Source: Microbacterium sp. SLBN-146 (GTDB lineage: Bacteria > Actinomycetota > Actinomycetes > Actinomycetales > Microbacteriaceae). From it: a DNA stretch of 64,000 nt. Made by a program: the position numbers and the translations under genes. The notes beneath the pieces were generated by a model, which was not told the origin of the DNA, did no database searches, and saw only the letters and a program-made list of their open reading frames with translations. Location: positions 186,001 through 250,000 of the forward strand of contig NZ_VFMR01000001.1 in the NCBI RefSeq assembly GCF_006715145.1, in the 5' to 3' direction. This document shows, one piece after another, positions 17,217 through 25,622 of the stretch. The first letter of the stretch is position 1; the number at the start of each line of letters is the position of its first letter.

Positions 17217-18011
17217 TCAGAATTCACGTGATCGTAGCCAAAGGTCACGCGGAAACGCGTCCAGCAACGGCTGCGGATCCCAATCGAGACGGGGCGCGCG
17301 AGCGTCGAGGGCGTCCGAAACGGATTGACTGAACGTCGGCAGCGACCGCCCGGTGCCTTCGTAATAGTCCTCATACTTGAACATCGATTCGGCTCCCGGG
17401 CGTACGGGAGAGACAGCGACACCAAGTGCATCAGCGATCACGATCCCGTGAAGCGAAGACGTGACAACAACCCGGGAGGCCGCGATCGTGCGCATCACTG
17501 TCATGAAGTCGCGGCGAGGACTGAGAAGTCCCGGCGCTCCCTGCCAGGACGCGAAGTCGTGCAGATTCGGCAGGCTCGTGACTTCGATCGTCGGACTTTC
17601 CGCACGAACAACCCCGAAGAGAGACGGGGCCAGCAAACCCGGGTCACCGAAGACCGCTGGAGCGACGATCCCCCGAGCCATGAGGGCTTCCGCCGTCAAG
17701 GGACCGCGCACCGCACGCACGTCTATATCTCGGGACCCGACGAGTTCTCCCGACACCTTGCCGTTGACTCCCGACCCCCAGATGACATCGCCGTCTTGAG
17801 CGAAGTGCAACACGCTGCCTACGGACAGAAGACGGACTCGTCGCGCTGCCGAGGGCTCTTTCGGCGCGAGCGCTGCGGCTACCGCGGGACCGAGCATGTC
17901 GCCGAAGTTGTTCACTGGTCGGCGAACAGGCAGAAGGCGCCCGAGGGGCCCGCGAACGACGGGGCGCTGTGGGTTCCAATGGAAGAGCTCTACTCCGCCG
18001 ATGTCTGTCAC
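17217..18011 (-). CDS. Second polysaccharide pyruvyl transferase family protein
   Basis: A shorter member of the same superfamily, 264 residues from a GTG at 18011 with GGAGAG in front. Visible motifs: NNFGDMLGPAVAAAL near the N terminus, VIWGSGVNGKVSG, DVRAVRGPLTAEAL, VFGDPGLLAPSLF and VVTSSLHGIVIADALGV. The layout resembles ExoV-like succinoglycan enzymes. Two such genes in a row suggest two pyruvylated positions or one catalytic and one divergent copy. Upstream in-frame sequence is arginine-rich and overlaps the VanZ gene, so it is not counted. Confidence 0.87.
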   Translation of the reverse strand: MTDIGGVELFHWNPQRPVVRGPLGRLLPVRRPVNNFGDMLGPAVAAALAPKEPSAARRVRLLSVGSVLHFAQDGDVIWGSGVNGKVSGELVGSRDIDVRAVRGPLTAEALMARGIVAPAVFGDPGLLAPSLFGVVRAESPTIEVTSLPNLHDFASWQGAPGLLSPRRDFMTVMRTIAASRVVVTSSLHGIVIADALGVAVSPVRPGAESMFKYEDYYEGTGRSLPTFSQSVSDALDARAPRLDWDPQPLLDAFPRDLWLRSREF

Positions 18012-18061
18012 TGACTCTCCACACTCCTCTGATCGTGTCGACGCCGCCGACCGGTGCGACC

Positions 18062-18511
18062 CTATCGTGCTCGCGTGTCTGGCATGTTCCGAGACGTGAC
18101 GCCCACGAGGACGGCGCCGAATGCGGCGCCCAGAACGTTCGCAACGACGTCCAGCAGGCTCGCGGTCCGCTGCGTGAGGAACAGCGCCTGGCCGACCTCG
18201 ATGACCCCGCTTGCAGCCAACGCCAGCGGCACGGCAAGAATCCACCGCCGACGAAGGATGAGCCCGGCGAGGATGCCGAGCGGCACGAACATTGCCACGT
18301 TCGCACCAAACTCGATACGCGGGTAGGTGAGCCATGGCACCGCCTCGCTGATCGCGCGCAAAAGTCGCGCGATTCCGCGATCTATCGGCACAGGCCAGAA
18401 TGCGATGGCGGCGAGCGCGAGAGCATAGAGACCAAGCAGAACTGCAGCGATCGGTCTCCTGCGAGAAGAATCGGTGTCGCGGATAGACGTTGCTGACGCG
18501 TTGGTATCCAC
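18062..18511 (-). CDS. VanZ-like membrane protein
   Basis: Small integral membrane protein of 149 residues in the VanZ-like family, with four hydrophobic helices. The GTG at 18511 is preferred because GAGGGGAG lies about 8 bases upstream; longer versions are possible. Typical VanZ pattern: a first helix (ALALAAIAFWPVP), IEFGANVAMFVPLG after a short loop, and a last pair with SGVIEVGQALFL and LDVVANVLGAAFGAVL. VanZ proteins are often found in polysaccharide loci, but their biochemical role is not established. It is divergent from the DUF4012 gene. Confidence 0.83.
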   Translation of the reverse strand: MDTNASATSIRDTDSSRRRPIAAVLLGLYALALAAIAFWPVPIDRGIARLLRAISEAVPWLTYPRIEFGANVAMFVPLGILAGLILRRRWILAVPLALAASGVIEVGQALFLTQRTASLLDVVANVLGAAFGAVLVGVTSRNMPDTRAR

Positions 18512-18633
18512 CGGGAACTCCCCTCTTGGGACGCTGCCACGGTGCCGCGCAATGACTGCGACGATAGCGCCTCGTGTGTGCCCGTGCACGCACATCGCCC
18601 GACTTCCCAAGGACGACCGTTTATGGTGGACGG

Positions 18634-20418
18634 GTGACCGAGTCCGCGACCACCCGGCCCATGCGTATCGCGGGCCGCGTTTTCGCGTGGGCGCTCGGCG
18701 CCTTTCTCGTTCTGATGCTCATCGGTGCACTGTGGGTCGCGGCACGCGGTGCGCTCGCATACGGCCACTTGCGCGCTGTGCAGGAGGACGCTGCGACGGC
18801 GCGTGAGCAGCTCGCCGACCCGGCCGCGGCGGCATCCGTCATCGAGTCGATCTCGCGCGAGACGTCGGCTGCCCGCGGCCTCACGAGCGATCCCGTGTGG
18901 TCGCTCGCTGAGGGGCTTCCGTGGGTCGGTCCGCAGCTCGCTGCCGTCTCGACGATCGCGGCCGCGGCTGATGACGTGGCGAGCACAGCACTCACTCCAC
19001 TCGTCGATGTGGCGGCGTCGTTCTCGATCGACGCGCTGCGCCCCCAGGGCGGGCGAATCGACCTGAGCGGGTTCGTCGAGATGCAGGATGCCGCGCAAGC
19101 GGCCGCCCGCGGGCTCGGCGGCGCGTCGCAGGCTGTGGACGCCCTCGACCGGCCTGCACTGCTCTCCCCCCTGCGCGACGCCGTCGACGAGGTCGCGGGC
19201 CTGCTCGACGAGAGCCTCGTCGCCGCCGACGCCGCCGCTCGCACGACCGCGTTGCTACCGGCGATGCTCGGCGCCGACGGCCCTCGCGACTACCTCGTGC
19301 TCTTCCAGAACAACGCCGAGTGGCGGTCGCTGGGCGGAATCCCCGGTGCGATGGCTCTCATCCACACCGACAACGGCACCCTGACGCTCGCGGCTCAGGA
19401 CTCGACGGAGGGCTTCCCGCGCTACGACGAGCCCGTGCTCGATCTCGGCCCCGAGGTGACCGCGATCTACGGCGAGCGCCCGGGTCGCTGGATGCAGAAC
19501 GTTACGCAGGTGCCCGACTTCAGCGTCTCGGCAGCGCTTGCCCGCGAGATGTGGCTGCGTGAGCACGGTCAAGAGGTCGACGGCGTCATCTCGATCGACC
19601 CCGTTTCTCTGTCCTACCTGCTCACCGCGACGGGACCCGTGACCCTCGCGGGTGGCGACGTCCTCACGTCCGAGAACGCTGTCAGCATGCTCCTCAACGA
19701 GGTGTACCTGCGCTACCCCGACCCGGCCGACCAGGACGCCTACTTCGCGAGCGCCGCTGCCGCGGTCTTCGGCGCGTTGGCGTCAGGGCAGGCCGAGCCA
19801 GCTCCGCTCGTCGAAGCCCTCACGCGAGCCGCCGACGAGCGCCGCCTCATGCTGTGGAGCGCGCACGAGGCCGATCAGTCGCTGCTCGCCGACACGACAC
19901 TCGCCGCCGGACTTCCGGTGAGCGACCGCACGGCCTCTCGTTTCGGCGTCTACCTCAACGACGGCACGGGCTCCAAGATGGACTACTACCAGCGTGCGAC
20001 GTCCACGATCGAGTGGCAGTCGTGCGCGACCGGCGCGTCAGGCACGACGGGCGAAGCGAACCTGACCGTGACGCTCGCCAACGAGGCTCCCGCGGATGCG
20101 GCATCCCTCCCCCGCTACATCACGGGCGGCGGCAACTACGACGTCCCCGCGGGAACGGCGCGCACGATCACGTACGTGTACCTTCCCGAGGGCTTCGACC
20201 TGATCGGATCCGAGCTGACGACGGGTGCCGGATTCGGTGGCGGAACGCACAACGGCCACCGCGTCGTGAGCTTCACCGTCGACCTCGCACCGGGCGAGAG
20301 CGCGACCGCCGTTCTGACGGCACGCACGACCGAGCCTTCTGCTTCGACGCTCATCGTCGACGGCACCCCGACCACCTCGTCGGTCGACGCGGTTGCCGCA
20401 TCCTGCGACACTCCGTAG
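18634..20418 (+). CDS. DUF4012 domain-containing membrane-anchored protein
   Basis: Large extracytoplasmic protein of about 594 residues with one N-terminal membrane helix (RVFAWALGAFLVLMLIGALW) and no other clear transmembrane part. It matches DUF4012, seen in the conserved stretch DYLVLFQNNAEWRSLGGIPG, with PGRWMQNVTQVPDF and DGVISIDPVSLSYLL further on. Members are common next to actinobacterial polysaccharide genes, yet no activity is known; a role in polymer attachment or surface assembly is inference. The GTG at 18634 is chosen as start; an ATG nine codons later is possible. A terminator hairpin follows the stop. Confidence 0.88.
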   Translation: MTESATTRPMRIAGRVFAWALGAFLVLMLIGALWVAARGALAYGHLRAVQEDAATAREQLADPAAAASVIESISRETSAARGLTSDPVWSLAEGLPWVGPQLAAVSTIAAAADDVASTALTPLVDVAASFSIDALRPQGGRIDLSGFVEMQDAAQAAARGLGGASQAVDALDRPALLSPLRDAVDEVAGLLDESLVAADAAARTTALLPAMLGADGPRDYLVLFQNNAEWRSLGGIPGAMALIHTDNGTLTLAAQDSTEGFPRYDEPVLDLGPEVTAIYGERPGRWMQNVTQVPDFSVSAALAREMWLREHGQEVDGVISIDPVSLSYLLTATGPVTLAGGDVLTSENAVSMLLNEVYLRYPDPADQDAYFASAAAAVFGALASGQAEPAPLVEALTRAADERRLMLWSAHEADQSLLADTTLAAGLPVSDRTASRFGVYLNDGTGSKMDYYQRATSTIEWQSCATGASGTTGEANLTVTLANEAPADAASLPRYITGGGNYDVPAGTARTITYVYLPEGFDLIGSELTTGAGFGGGTHNGHRVVSFTVDLAPGESATAVLTARTTEPSASTLIVDGTPTTSSVDAVAASCDTP

Positions 20419-20428
20419 ACTTCACCGC

Positions 20429-20466
20429 AGGCGCCGTCGCTTTTCTAGCGACCGGCGCCTTGTTTC
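20429..20466 (+). terminator. Rho-independent terminator after the DUF4012 gene
   Basis: A 13-bp stem with a single bulged C (20429-20441 with 20447-20460), a 5-base loop and a TGTTT tail. It separates the DUF4012 gene from the LPXTG gene. Confidence 0.75.
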
Positions 20467-20481
20467 GGGGGGAACAAAGCT

Positions 20482-21027
20482 ATGCATGCACGACCTTGGT
20501 ACACCGCGTCAGCCCTTGCGCTGACCGCGACGATCCTCGCGGTGCCCGCCGCGGCGTCCGCCACGACCATCTATCCTCCGTCGGGTTCGTGCACCACATC
20601 GCCTGCCGCGGTGGGTCCGGGTGAGACCCTGCAGTTCGCCTGCCAGGCGGCTACCTTCTCGTCGAATGAGACGGTCACGATCACGGTGACCGGAGAGAAC
20701 GGCGCCGGAGCACGCATCGGAATGGTGCGTTTCGCCATCACGACCGCGAGCGGCACCGCCGAGGCCTCGGCGGACGGCTCGCTTCGTTCCGTCCCGATCA
20801 CGCTCCCGTCTGACGCAAGCGGCACTTACAACATCGCTGCGCTCTCGGCGACGTCGGTGGGCGGCACCGCCGCCGCCACGATCGCCACGGCAGACGGCGC
20901 CCTGCCGGTCACCGGACTCGGAGGCAGTGCAACGCTCGGCATCCTCGTCGGCGGAGGCGCCCTCGTCGCTGCCGGACTCGCGCTCGGAGTCGCCGCTGTC
21001 ATGCGGCGCCGCGCGCACGCCGACTGA
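20482..21027 (+). CDS. Small LPXTG-type cell-wall surface protein (second copy)
   Basis: Surface protein of 181 residues with a strong GGGGGGA ribosome-binding site. Order: signal peptide ending PAAASA, mature start TTIYPPSGSC, one Thr/Val-rich beta domain with two cysteines (SC and AC, a likely disulfide), then LPVTG followed by a hydrophobic helix and a RRRAHAD tail. It resembles the protein at 1682-2218 in size, in the YPPS start and in the domain beginning VGPGETLQFAC compared with TPGTPVTITA. It should be sortase-anchored. Ligand or function is unknown. Confidence 0.88.
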   Translation: MHARPWYTASALALTATILAVPAAASATTIYPPSGSCTTSPAAVGPGETLQFACQAATFSSNETVTITVTGENGAGARIGMVRFAITTASGTAEASADGSLRSVPITLPSDASGTYNIAALSATSVGGTAAATIATADGALPVTGLGGSATLGILVGGGALVAAGLALGVAAVMRRRAHAD

Positions 21028-21074
21028 CTCGCGCACCGAGAAAGACCCGGGCGCCGCGAGCTGCGGCATCCGCC

Positions 21075-21788
21075 TCAGGAGGCGATAACCGCCTGCGCGG
21101 TGACCGTTCGACTGATCCCTGGCTCGGGGTGCGCTGTCACGAGGATCGGCAGGTGGTCGCTGCGGCCCTGCGGCAGGGTCCGCACGCGGTCGATCTCGAA
21201 CCCCACCGAGGTCGCGAAGTCGTAGTGCCCTCGGAAGAACCGGTAGCGAGTGTAGGTGCGCGAGTCGCTGAGGTTGAGTTCGTATCCCTGCGCCCGAACC
21301 GTCTGCCCGAGGTTCTCTTTGAACACCGGGTAGTTGTAGTCGCCCACCATGAGCGCGGGAACACCCTCGCCCAGCTGCTGCAGTTCCGCCAGTGCGGTGC
21401 GGATCTGGTGTCGCCGGAGTGAATTGAGCGCCGTGAGCGGGGCGGCGTGGAACGACGCCACGATCACTTCGCGGTTGTGGTCGATGTCGTGCAGCCTCAC
21501 GCCGAGCAGTCGTTCCTCGGCGGGCTTGAGCACGCGGTCGTGCAGCGACTTCTTGAGCGCGAGAGAGCGGACCTCCAGCGGACGGAAAGTGCTCTCGCTG
21601 TAGTACACCGCGAGTCCGAGTCGGTTACGCTGCGTCGAATCGGCGAGCTTCAGCCCCGAGATGTCGTCGGGGATGTCGGTCGTGTCGACCTCTTGGAGGC
21701 ACAGCACATCCGCCGAGTAGCGCTCCACGAGGGCGGCGAGCTCGCCGGCGGCGCGGTGCTTGCGCAGGTTGTACGAAATGACCTTCAT
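21075..21788 (-). CDS. Endonuclease/exonuclease/phosphatase family protein
   Basis: Cytoplasmic enzyme of the metal-dependent EEP superfamily, 237 residues from the ATG at 21788. All core motifs are visible: YNLRKHR (metal-site Asn), CLQEVDTTD (Glu), ASFHAAPL (His), GDYNYPVF (Asp/Asn) and a SDHLPILV ending with the catalytic Asp-His. The substrate may be nucleic acid, a nucleotide or a phosphoester; sequence alone does not decide. It is divergent from the GH6 gene with 119 bp between, and is not obviously part of the polysaccharide pathway. Confidence 0.87.
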   Translation of the reverse strand: MKVISYNLRKHRAAGELAALVERYSADVLCLQEVDTTDIPDDISGLKLADSTQRNRLGLAVYYSESTFRPLEVRSLALKKSLHDRVLKPAEERLLGVRLHDIDHNREVIVASFHAAPLTALNSLRRHQIRTALAELQQLGEGVPALMVGDYNYPVFKENLGQTVRAQGYELNLSDSRTYTRYRFFRGHYDFATSVGFEIDRVRTLPQGRSDHLPILVTAHPEPGISRTVTAQAVIAS

Positions 21789-21907
21789 GACGAGACAACA
21801 ATACGAGCGCTCGCGCGCGAGGGCGAGACACGCAGGCGACCATCAGGACACTCAAAGGCGAACACGGGGTATCAACGCTTCGGGAACTGTGCCGATAGAG
21901 TCCCCCC

Positions 21908-22912
21908 GTGACGACACCTCGACAGCGCCGTTCGCTCATCCGCCCGCAACTCCTCTGGGTCGTGGGTGGCGCGGTCGTCGTTGTCGGGGCGATCATCGCA
22001 CTCGCCGTGACCCTCTGGCCGGCCGTCTCGGCGGCAGGAGCGCCCGGCCCCGGCACGAAGATCCTCGCCTCCGCTCACTCGAAAGCGAGCCTTGCGGCCG
22101 AGGAGCTCCCCGAGGGCATCGAGCGTGAGGCGGCGCAGTTTCTCTCCGAGCAGCCGACGGCGTACTGGCTGACCCCCGAAGCCGAGCCCCTCGAGAGGGT
22201 CACGCAGCGCATCGCGAGCCTGGCCGACGAGGCCCGCGCGCAATCGGCACGCCTCGCCGTCGTCGTCTACGGCCTTCCGGGTCGCGACTGCGGCAACTTC
22301 TCGGCGGGCGGTCTCGCTCCCGCCGACTACGAGGAGTGGACGGGCGCTATCGGGAAGGCGCTGACGGATGCCGCAGACGTCGAGCCGATCGTGATCCTGG
22401 AGCCCGACAGCCTCGCCCTCGCCCCCGAGTGCGGGAACGTCGAGGAGCGGGTGGCACAGCTCACGAACGCGGTGGAGGCCCTGGCATCCGATTCGACGTG
22501 GATCTACCTCGACGGCGGCCATTCGAACTGGCTTCCCGTGAGCGAGATGGCCGCCCTCATCCGGCAGGTGGGCAATCAGGATGCCGTGCGGGGATTCGCG
22601 ACCAATGTCTCCAACTTCAACGCGACAGACGACGAGATCGGGTACGCCCACTCCCTGTCGGCGCGCACCGGAGACCTGCACGCGATCATCGACACCTCCC
22701 GCAACGGCGCGGGCTCGAACGGTGAATGGTGCAACCCGCAGGGGCGTCTGACGGGAGAACCCGGCGGCACGATCGGCGACGACATCGTCGACACGAACCT
22801 CTGGATCAAGCCGCCCGGCGAGAGCGACGGCACGTGCAACGGCGGTCCAGCCGCGGGGCAATGGTGGCCGGAAGGGGCGCTCGAGCTGACCCAAGCGGCG
22901 CCTCACCGCTGA
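21908..22912 (+). CDS. Glycoside hydrolase family 6 (beta-1,4-glucanase-like)
   Basis: Predicted GH6 enzyme, the family of inverting endoglucanases and cellobiohydrolases acting on beta-1,4-glucan. The 334-residue protein has one N-terminal hydrophobic helix (about residues 15-40) that may anchor it outside the membrane. GH6 signatures: VVYGLPGRDCGNFSAGG with the catalytic-region Asp, VILEPDSLA with the proton-donor Asp, YLDGGHSNWL, RGFATNVSNF, IDTSRNG and, near the end, DTNLWIKPPGESDG with AGQWWPEGALELT. No cellulose-binding module is present, so a housekeeping or biosynthetic role is more likely than biomass degradation. It is 120 bp before a response regulator and close to a GT2 synthase. 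Confidence 0.92.
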   Translation: MTTPRQRRSLIRPQLLWVVGGAVVVVGAIIALAVTLWPAVSAAGAPGPGTKILASAHSKASLAAEELPEGIEREAAQFLSEQPTAYWLTPEAEPLERVTQRIASLADEARAQSARLAVVVYGLPGRDCGNFSAGGLAPADYEEWTGAIGKALTDAADVEPIVILEPDSLALAPECGNVEERVAQLTNAVEALASDSTWIYLDGGHSNWLPVSEMAALIRQVGNQDAVRGFATNVSNFNATDDEIGYAHSLSARTGDLHAIIDTSRNGAGSNGEWCNPQGRLTGEPGGTIGDDIVDTNLWIKPPGESDGTCNGGPAAGQWWPEGALELTQAAPHR

Positions 22913-23032
22913 CAGACACGCCCGGAGGGTTTGAGGGGTCGCCCATTCTCGCGATATCCTCAGGTCACGCGTGGAATTCCACTGGGGTCGGGCACCGCGC
23001 AGGTTTGCATCCGTGAGAGAAGGCACCTGCAC

Positions 23033-23995
23033 ATGAACCCCTCTGGCGACGACCAGCTCAAAACCGCCGTCATCATCGAAGACGACCCCGAGATCCGCCA
23101 TGTTCTCGCAGAGGTCCTGGAGTCGGCGGGGTTCTCGACGGTGTCGGTCGGCAACGGTCTCGATGGCGTCCGCGCCGTCCTGAAGTACCAGCCCATGCTC
23201 ACGACCCTCGACGTCAACATGCCCGGGATCGACGGCTTCGAAGCCGCCCGCCGCATCCGGGCCCAGTCCGACACCTACATCATCATGCTGACGGGACTGT
23301 CGGACGAGGCCGACGTCGTGACCGGACTCGGAGCCGGCGCCGACGACTACCTCCTCAAGCCGTTCCGGCCGCGCGAACTGCGCGCGCGCGTCGAGGCGCT
23401 CATGCGCCGCACCCGCATCACCGACGGACTCCCCGCGGCCCCTGTGGCCCCGAGCCAAGGCCGCGTCGGCCCATCGTTCCCCGGCGCTCGCCCCGTGACG
23501 AGCACGATTCCCACGATTCGCGAGACACCCGTCGATCGCATCGACCGTTCCGTGCCGTTCGACTCGGCCGTCCGCGTCGGCGGGCCCGCGCGCGGACCTC
23601 AAGAGATCGTTCGACTCACCGAGACGGGATCCGACGTCGCGACGCTCCCCGCCGACACCGGGTGGTTGACGCACCGCGACCTGCACCTGGACCCCGACAG
23701 CAGGACCGTCCGGCGCGGCGGCGATGACGTCGAGCTGACCCGGACCGAGTTCGACCTGCTCGCGACGCTCCTCGAATCGAAGCGTCGCGTGCGCAGCAAA
23801 GCCGATCTCACGCTCGTCCTGCGCGGCGAGTCCTATGTGACGAGCTACTACGTGGGGGATGCCGACAAGCGAGCCGTCGAGGCTCACATGACGAATCTGC
23901 GCCGGAAGATCGGCGACAACCCCACCAATCCGCGCTACATCGAGACCGTCAGAGGCGTCGGATACCGCCTCACGTCTGAGAGCAGCGGAACATGA
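23033..23995 (+). CDS. OmpR-type response regulator
   Basis: Two-component transcription factor of 320 residues. The ATG at 23033 follows an AGAAGG site. The receiver domain (residues 1-125) has VIIEDDPEIR, the phospho-acceptor Asp near residue 60 (LTTLDVNMPGIDGFE) and the conserved lysine in LLKPFRP. A winged-helix DNA-binding domain fills the C terminus (LTRTEFDLLATLLE, YIETVRGVGYRL). Between them is an unusually long linker of about 80 residues rich in Pro, Arg and Thr. The likely partner is the histidine kinase at 25623, separated from it by the divergently read GT2 gene. Confidence 0.92.
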   Translation: MNPSGDDQLKTAVIIEDDPEIRHVLAEVLESAGFSTVSVGNGLDGVRAVLKYQPMLTTLDVNMPGIDGFEAARRIRAQSDTYIIMLTGLSDEADVVTGLGAGADDYLLKPFRPRELRARVEALMRRTRITDGLPAAPVAPSQGRVGPSFPGARPVTSTIPTIRETPVDRIDRSVPFDSAVRVGGPARGPQEIVRLTETGSDVATLPADTGWLTHRDLHLDPDSRTVRRGGDDVELTRTEFDLLATLLESKRRVRSKADLTLVLRGESYVTSYYVGDADKRAVEAHMTNLRRKIGDNPTNPRYIETVRGVGYRLTSESSGT

Positions 23996-24026
23996 AGGGA
24001 CGACCGGGACACCCTCCCCAGAGGAT

Positions 24027-24059
24027 GCCCCGATCGTTCTCTCCCCCTTTTCTCGGGGC
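24027..24059. terminator. Weak hairpin between convergent genes
   Basis: A 7-bp GC stem (24027-24033 with 24053-24059) around a pyrimidine-rich loop, 31 bp after the response-regulator stop. A second 6-bp stem lies at 24101-24118. They may end transcription of the two convergent genes. Confidence 0.3.
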
Positions 24060-24141
24060 GGGCCCACGCACGCTGGATCGGATTCGGGTTCCTTTCCACC
24101 GCTCCCAGACGCGGGAGCCCCAAGCCTGTGACCTCCGTACC

Positions 24142-25587
24142 TCAGACCTTGTAGCCGTGTTGGCGTCGGATGAGTTTGAAGAACATCGACAGTGTCTGCA
24201 GGACCGTGACGGCACCCACGATCGGCCAGCCGATCCACAGGATCGTCGACTGCACCATGGGTCCGAGCATCGACCAGATCACCGCGAGCGCGACGACCAC
24301 CGCGACGACTACGATGAGCGGCGTCCAGTGGCCGAGACCGGCCCCGCGCTCGGCCTTCGCCTGCATCGCCCAGTTGTCGACCTTCTTGTGCGACAGGAAG
24401 CGCGTCCACGACCGAGCGAAGTAGCTGAGCCGCAACCACATGTAGACCTCTGCGGGCAGCAGCGTCACCGCGAACAGGATGTCGCGGGCGTTGCGGTTCT
24501 TCATCGTCATCGCCATGCGGAGGTTCAGCAGCATCGCCATCCCGATGGGAATGAGCCACCACGCCGAGAAGACGAACGCGTTGATCGAGAGCGACCCCGC
24601 GAGCAGCGTCACGAACGCGACACGCACGAAGAGGTTCGTCAGCATCCCGAGGTTCTCGAGCCAGCGCACGCGCAGGTTCGGGTGGAACGGCTGGCCCTTC
24701 GTGTCGCCGCGCTGACCCGGCCACATGAGCTCGATAGCACCGTAGGTCCACTTGACCTGCTGAGCGTCGAGGGCCCGGAGCGTCGTCATTCCGCCGACGT
24801 CGGCGCGCGCGTAGGGGCTGATCTTCGTGAGGTAGCCGGCGCTCTTGATCTGGAGAGACAGGAGCGAATCCTCGACCTCGCTGTCCTTCACCCACGGAGT
24901 GGACTGGTGGTTCTCCTTCATGACCTCGCGGAGAGCCTGCGTCGAGAAGATCGAGAACTGCCCGCCGAGCACGGCCATGTTGCGGCCGCGCAGCAGGTTG
25001 TGCATGTTGAACGCGGCGAACTGCGAGCGCTGACCCGTGATGAGGAACTTGGAGATGAAGCCCTTGATGGGCCGGTCGTCGATCGAGTAGATGGCGGAGA
25101 TGCCGCCGATGCGGGTGTCCGAGACCGCCTCGGCCTCGAGGTACTCGACAGCCTTCGCGTCGGCGACCGTGTCACCGTCGACTCCGAGCAGGTAGTCGTA
25201 GCCCTCGACGAGCGTGTAGCCGTAGTTGAGCGCGCCGACCTTCTTGTCGGGGTTCTTGCCGATGTCGTGCACGAAGACCTCGGTGAACTGCTCACCGAGC
25301 TCGGTGACGAGCTCATGCGGCCCCGCGAACTGCGACGCGAGCTTGACCGTCGCGTCGGAGGTGTTGTTGACCACCACGTGGATGACGTCCGGGACGCGCG
25401 TCTGCCCGAGGAGGCCTCGGATGACATCCGCGATCGACTCCTCCTCGTTGTAGGCCGGGATGATGCATCCGATCGTCGAACGGTGGACCGACGTGTCATC
25501 GAGCACCGCCTGGAAGTCCTCGGCGAACCCGGCCGAGCGCACGGGGATCAGCTCTCCCGCGGTCTCGTGCTCCGTGATGCGCTCCAT
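24142..25587 (-). CDS. Membrane glycosyltransferase family 2 (cellulose-synthase-like)
   Basis: Processive-type GT2 enzyme, 481 residues. The cytoplasmic catalytic domain (residues 35-300) has IPAYNEEESIADVI, the metal site LGVDGDT, the acceptor-side VEDSLLSLQ and QQVKW, a variant of the QXXRW motif of cellulose, chitin and hyaluronan synthases. Four or five membrane helices follow and a short basic tail (IRRQHGYKV). There is no PilZ domain. A processive beta-glycan synthase is likely; the product could be beta-glucan because a GH6 glucanase lies nearby, but this is inference. Its ATG lies only 35 bp from the divergent histidine-kinase start. Confidence 0.87.
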   Translation of the reverse strand: MERITEHETAGELIPVRSAGFAEDFQAVLDDTSVHRSTIGCIIPAYNEEESIADVIRGLLGQTRVPDVIHVVVNNTSDATVKLASQFAGPHELVTELGEQFTEVFVHDIGKNPDKKVGALNYGYTLVEGYDYLLGVDGDTVADAKAVEYLEAEAVSDTRIGGISAIYSIDDRPIKGFISKFLITGQRSQFAAFNMHNLLRGRNMAVLGGQFSIFSTQALREVMKENHQSTPWVKDSEVEDSLLSLQIKSAGYLTKISPYARADVGGMTTLRALDAQQVKWTYGAIELMWPGQRGDTKGQPFHPNLRVRWLENLGMLTNLFVRVAFVTLLAGSLSINAFVFSAWWLIPIGMAMLLNLRMAMTMKNRNARDILFAVTLLPAEVYMWLRLSYFARSWTRFLSHKKVDNWAMQAKAERGAGLGHWTPLIVVVAVVVALAVIWSMLGPMVQSTILWIGWPIVGAVTVLQTLSMFFKLIRRQHGYKV

Positions 25588-25622
25588 GCGACTGTCCTAT
25601 CCGATCGGAGGTGTTCGTTCTG

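Noticed and set aside
21872..24895. 1007-codon minus-strand frame opposite the GH6 and response-regulator genes
   Set aside because: No domain is recognisable, and both plus-strand genes under it have clear family motifs.
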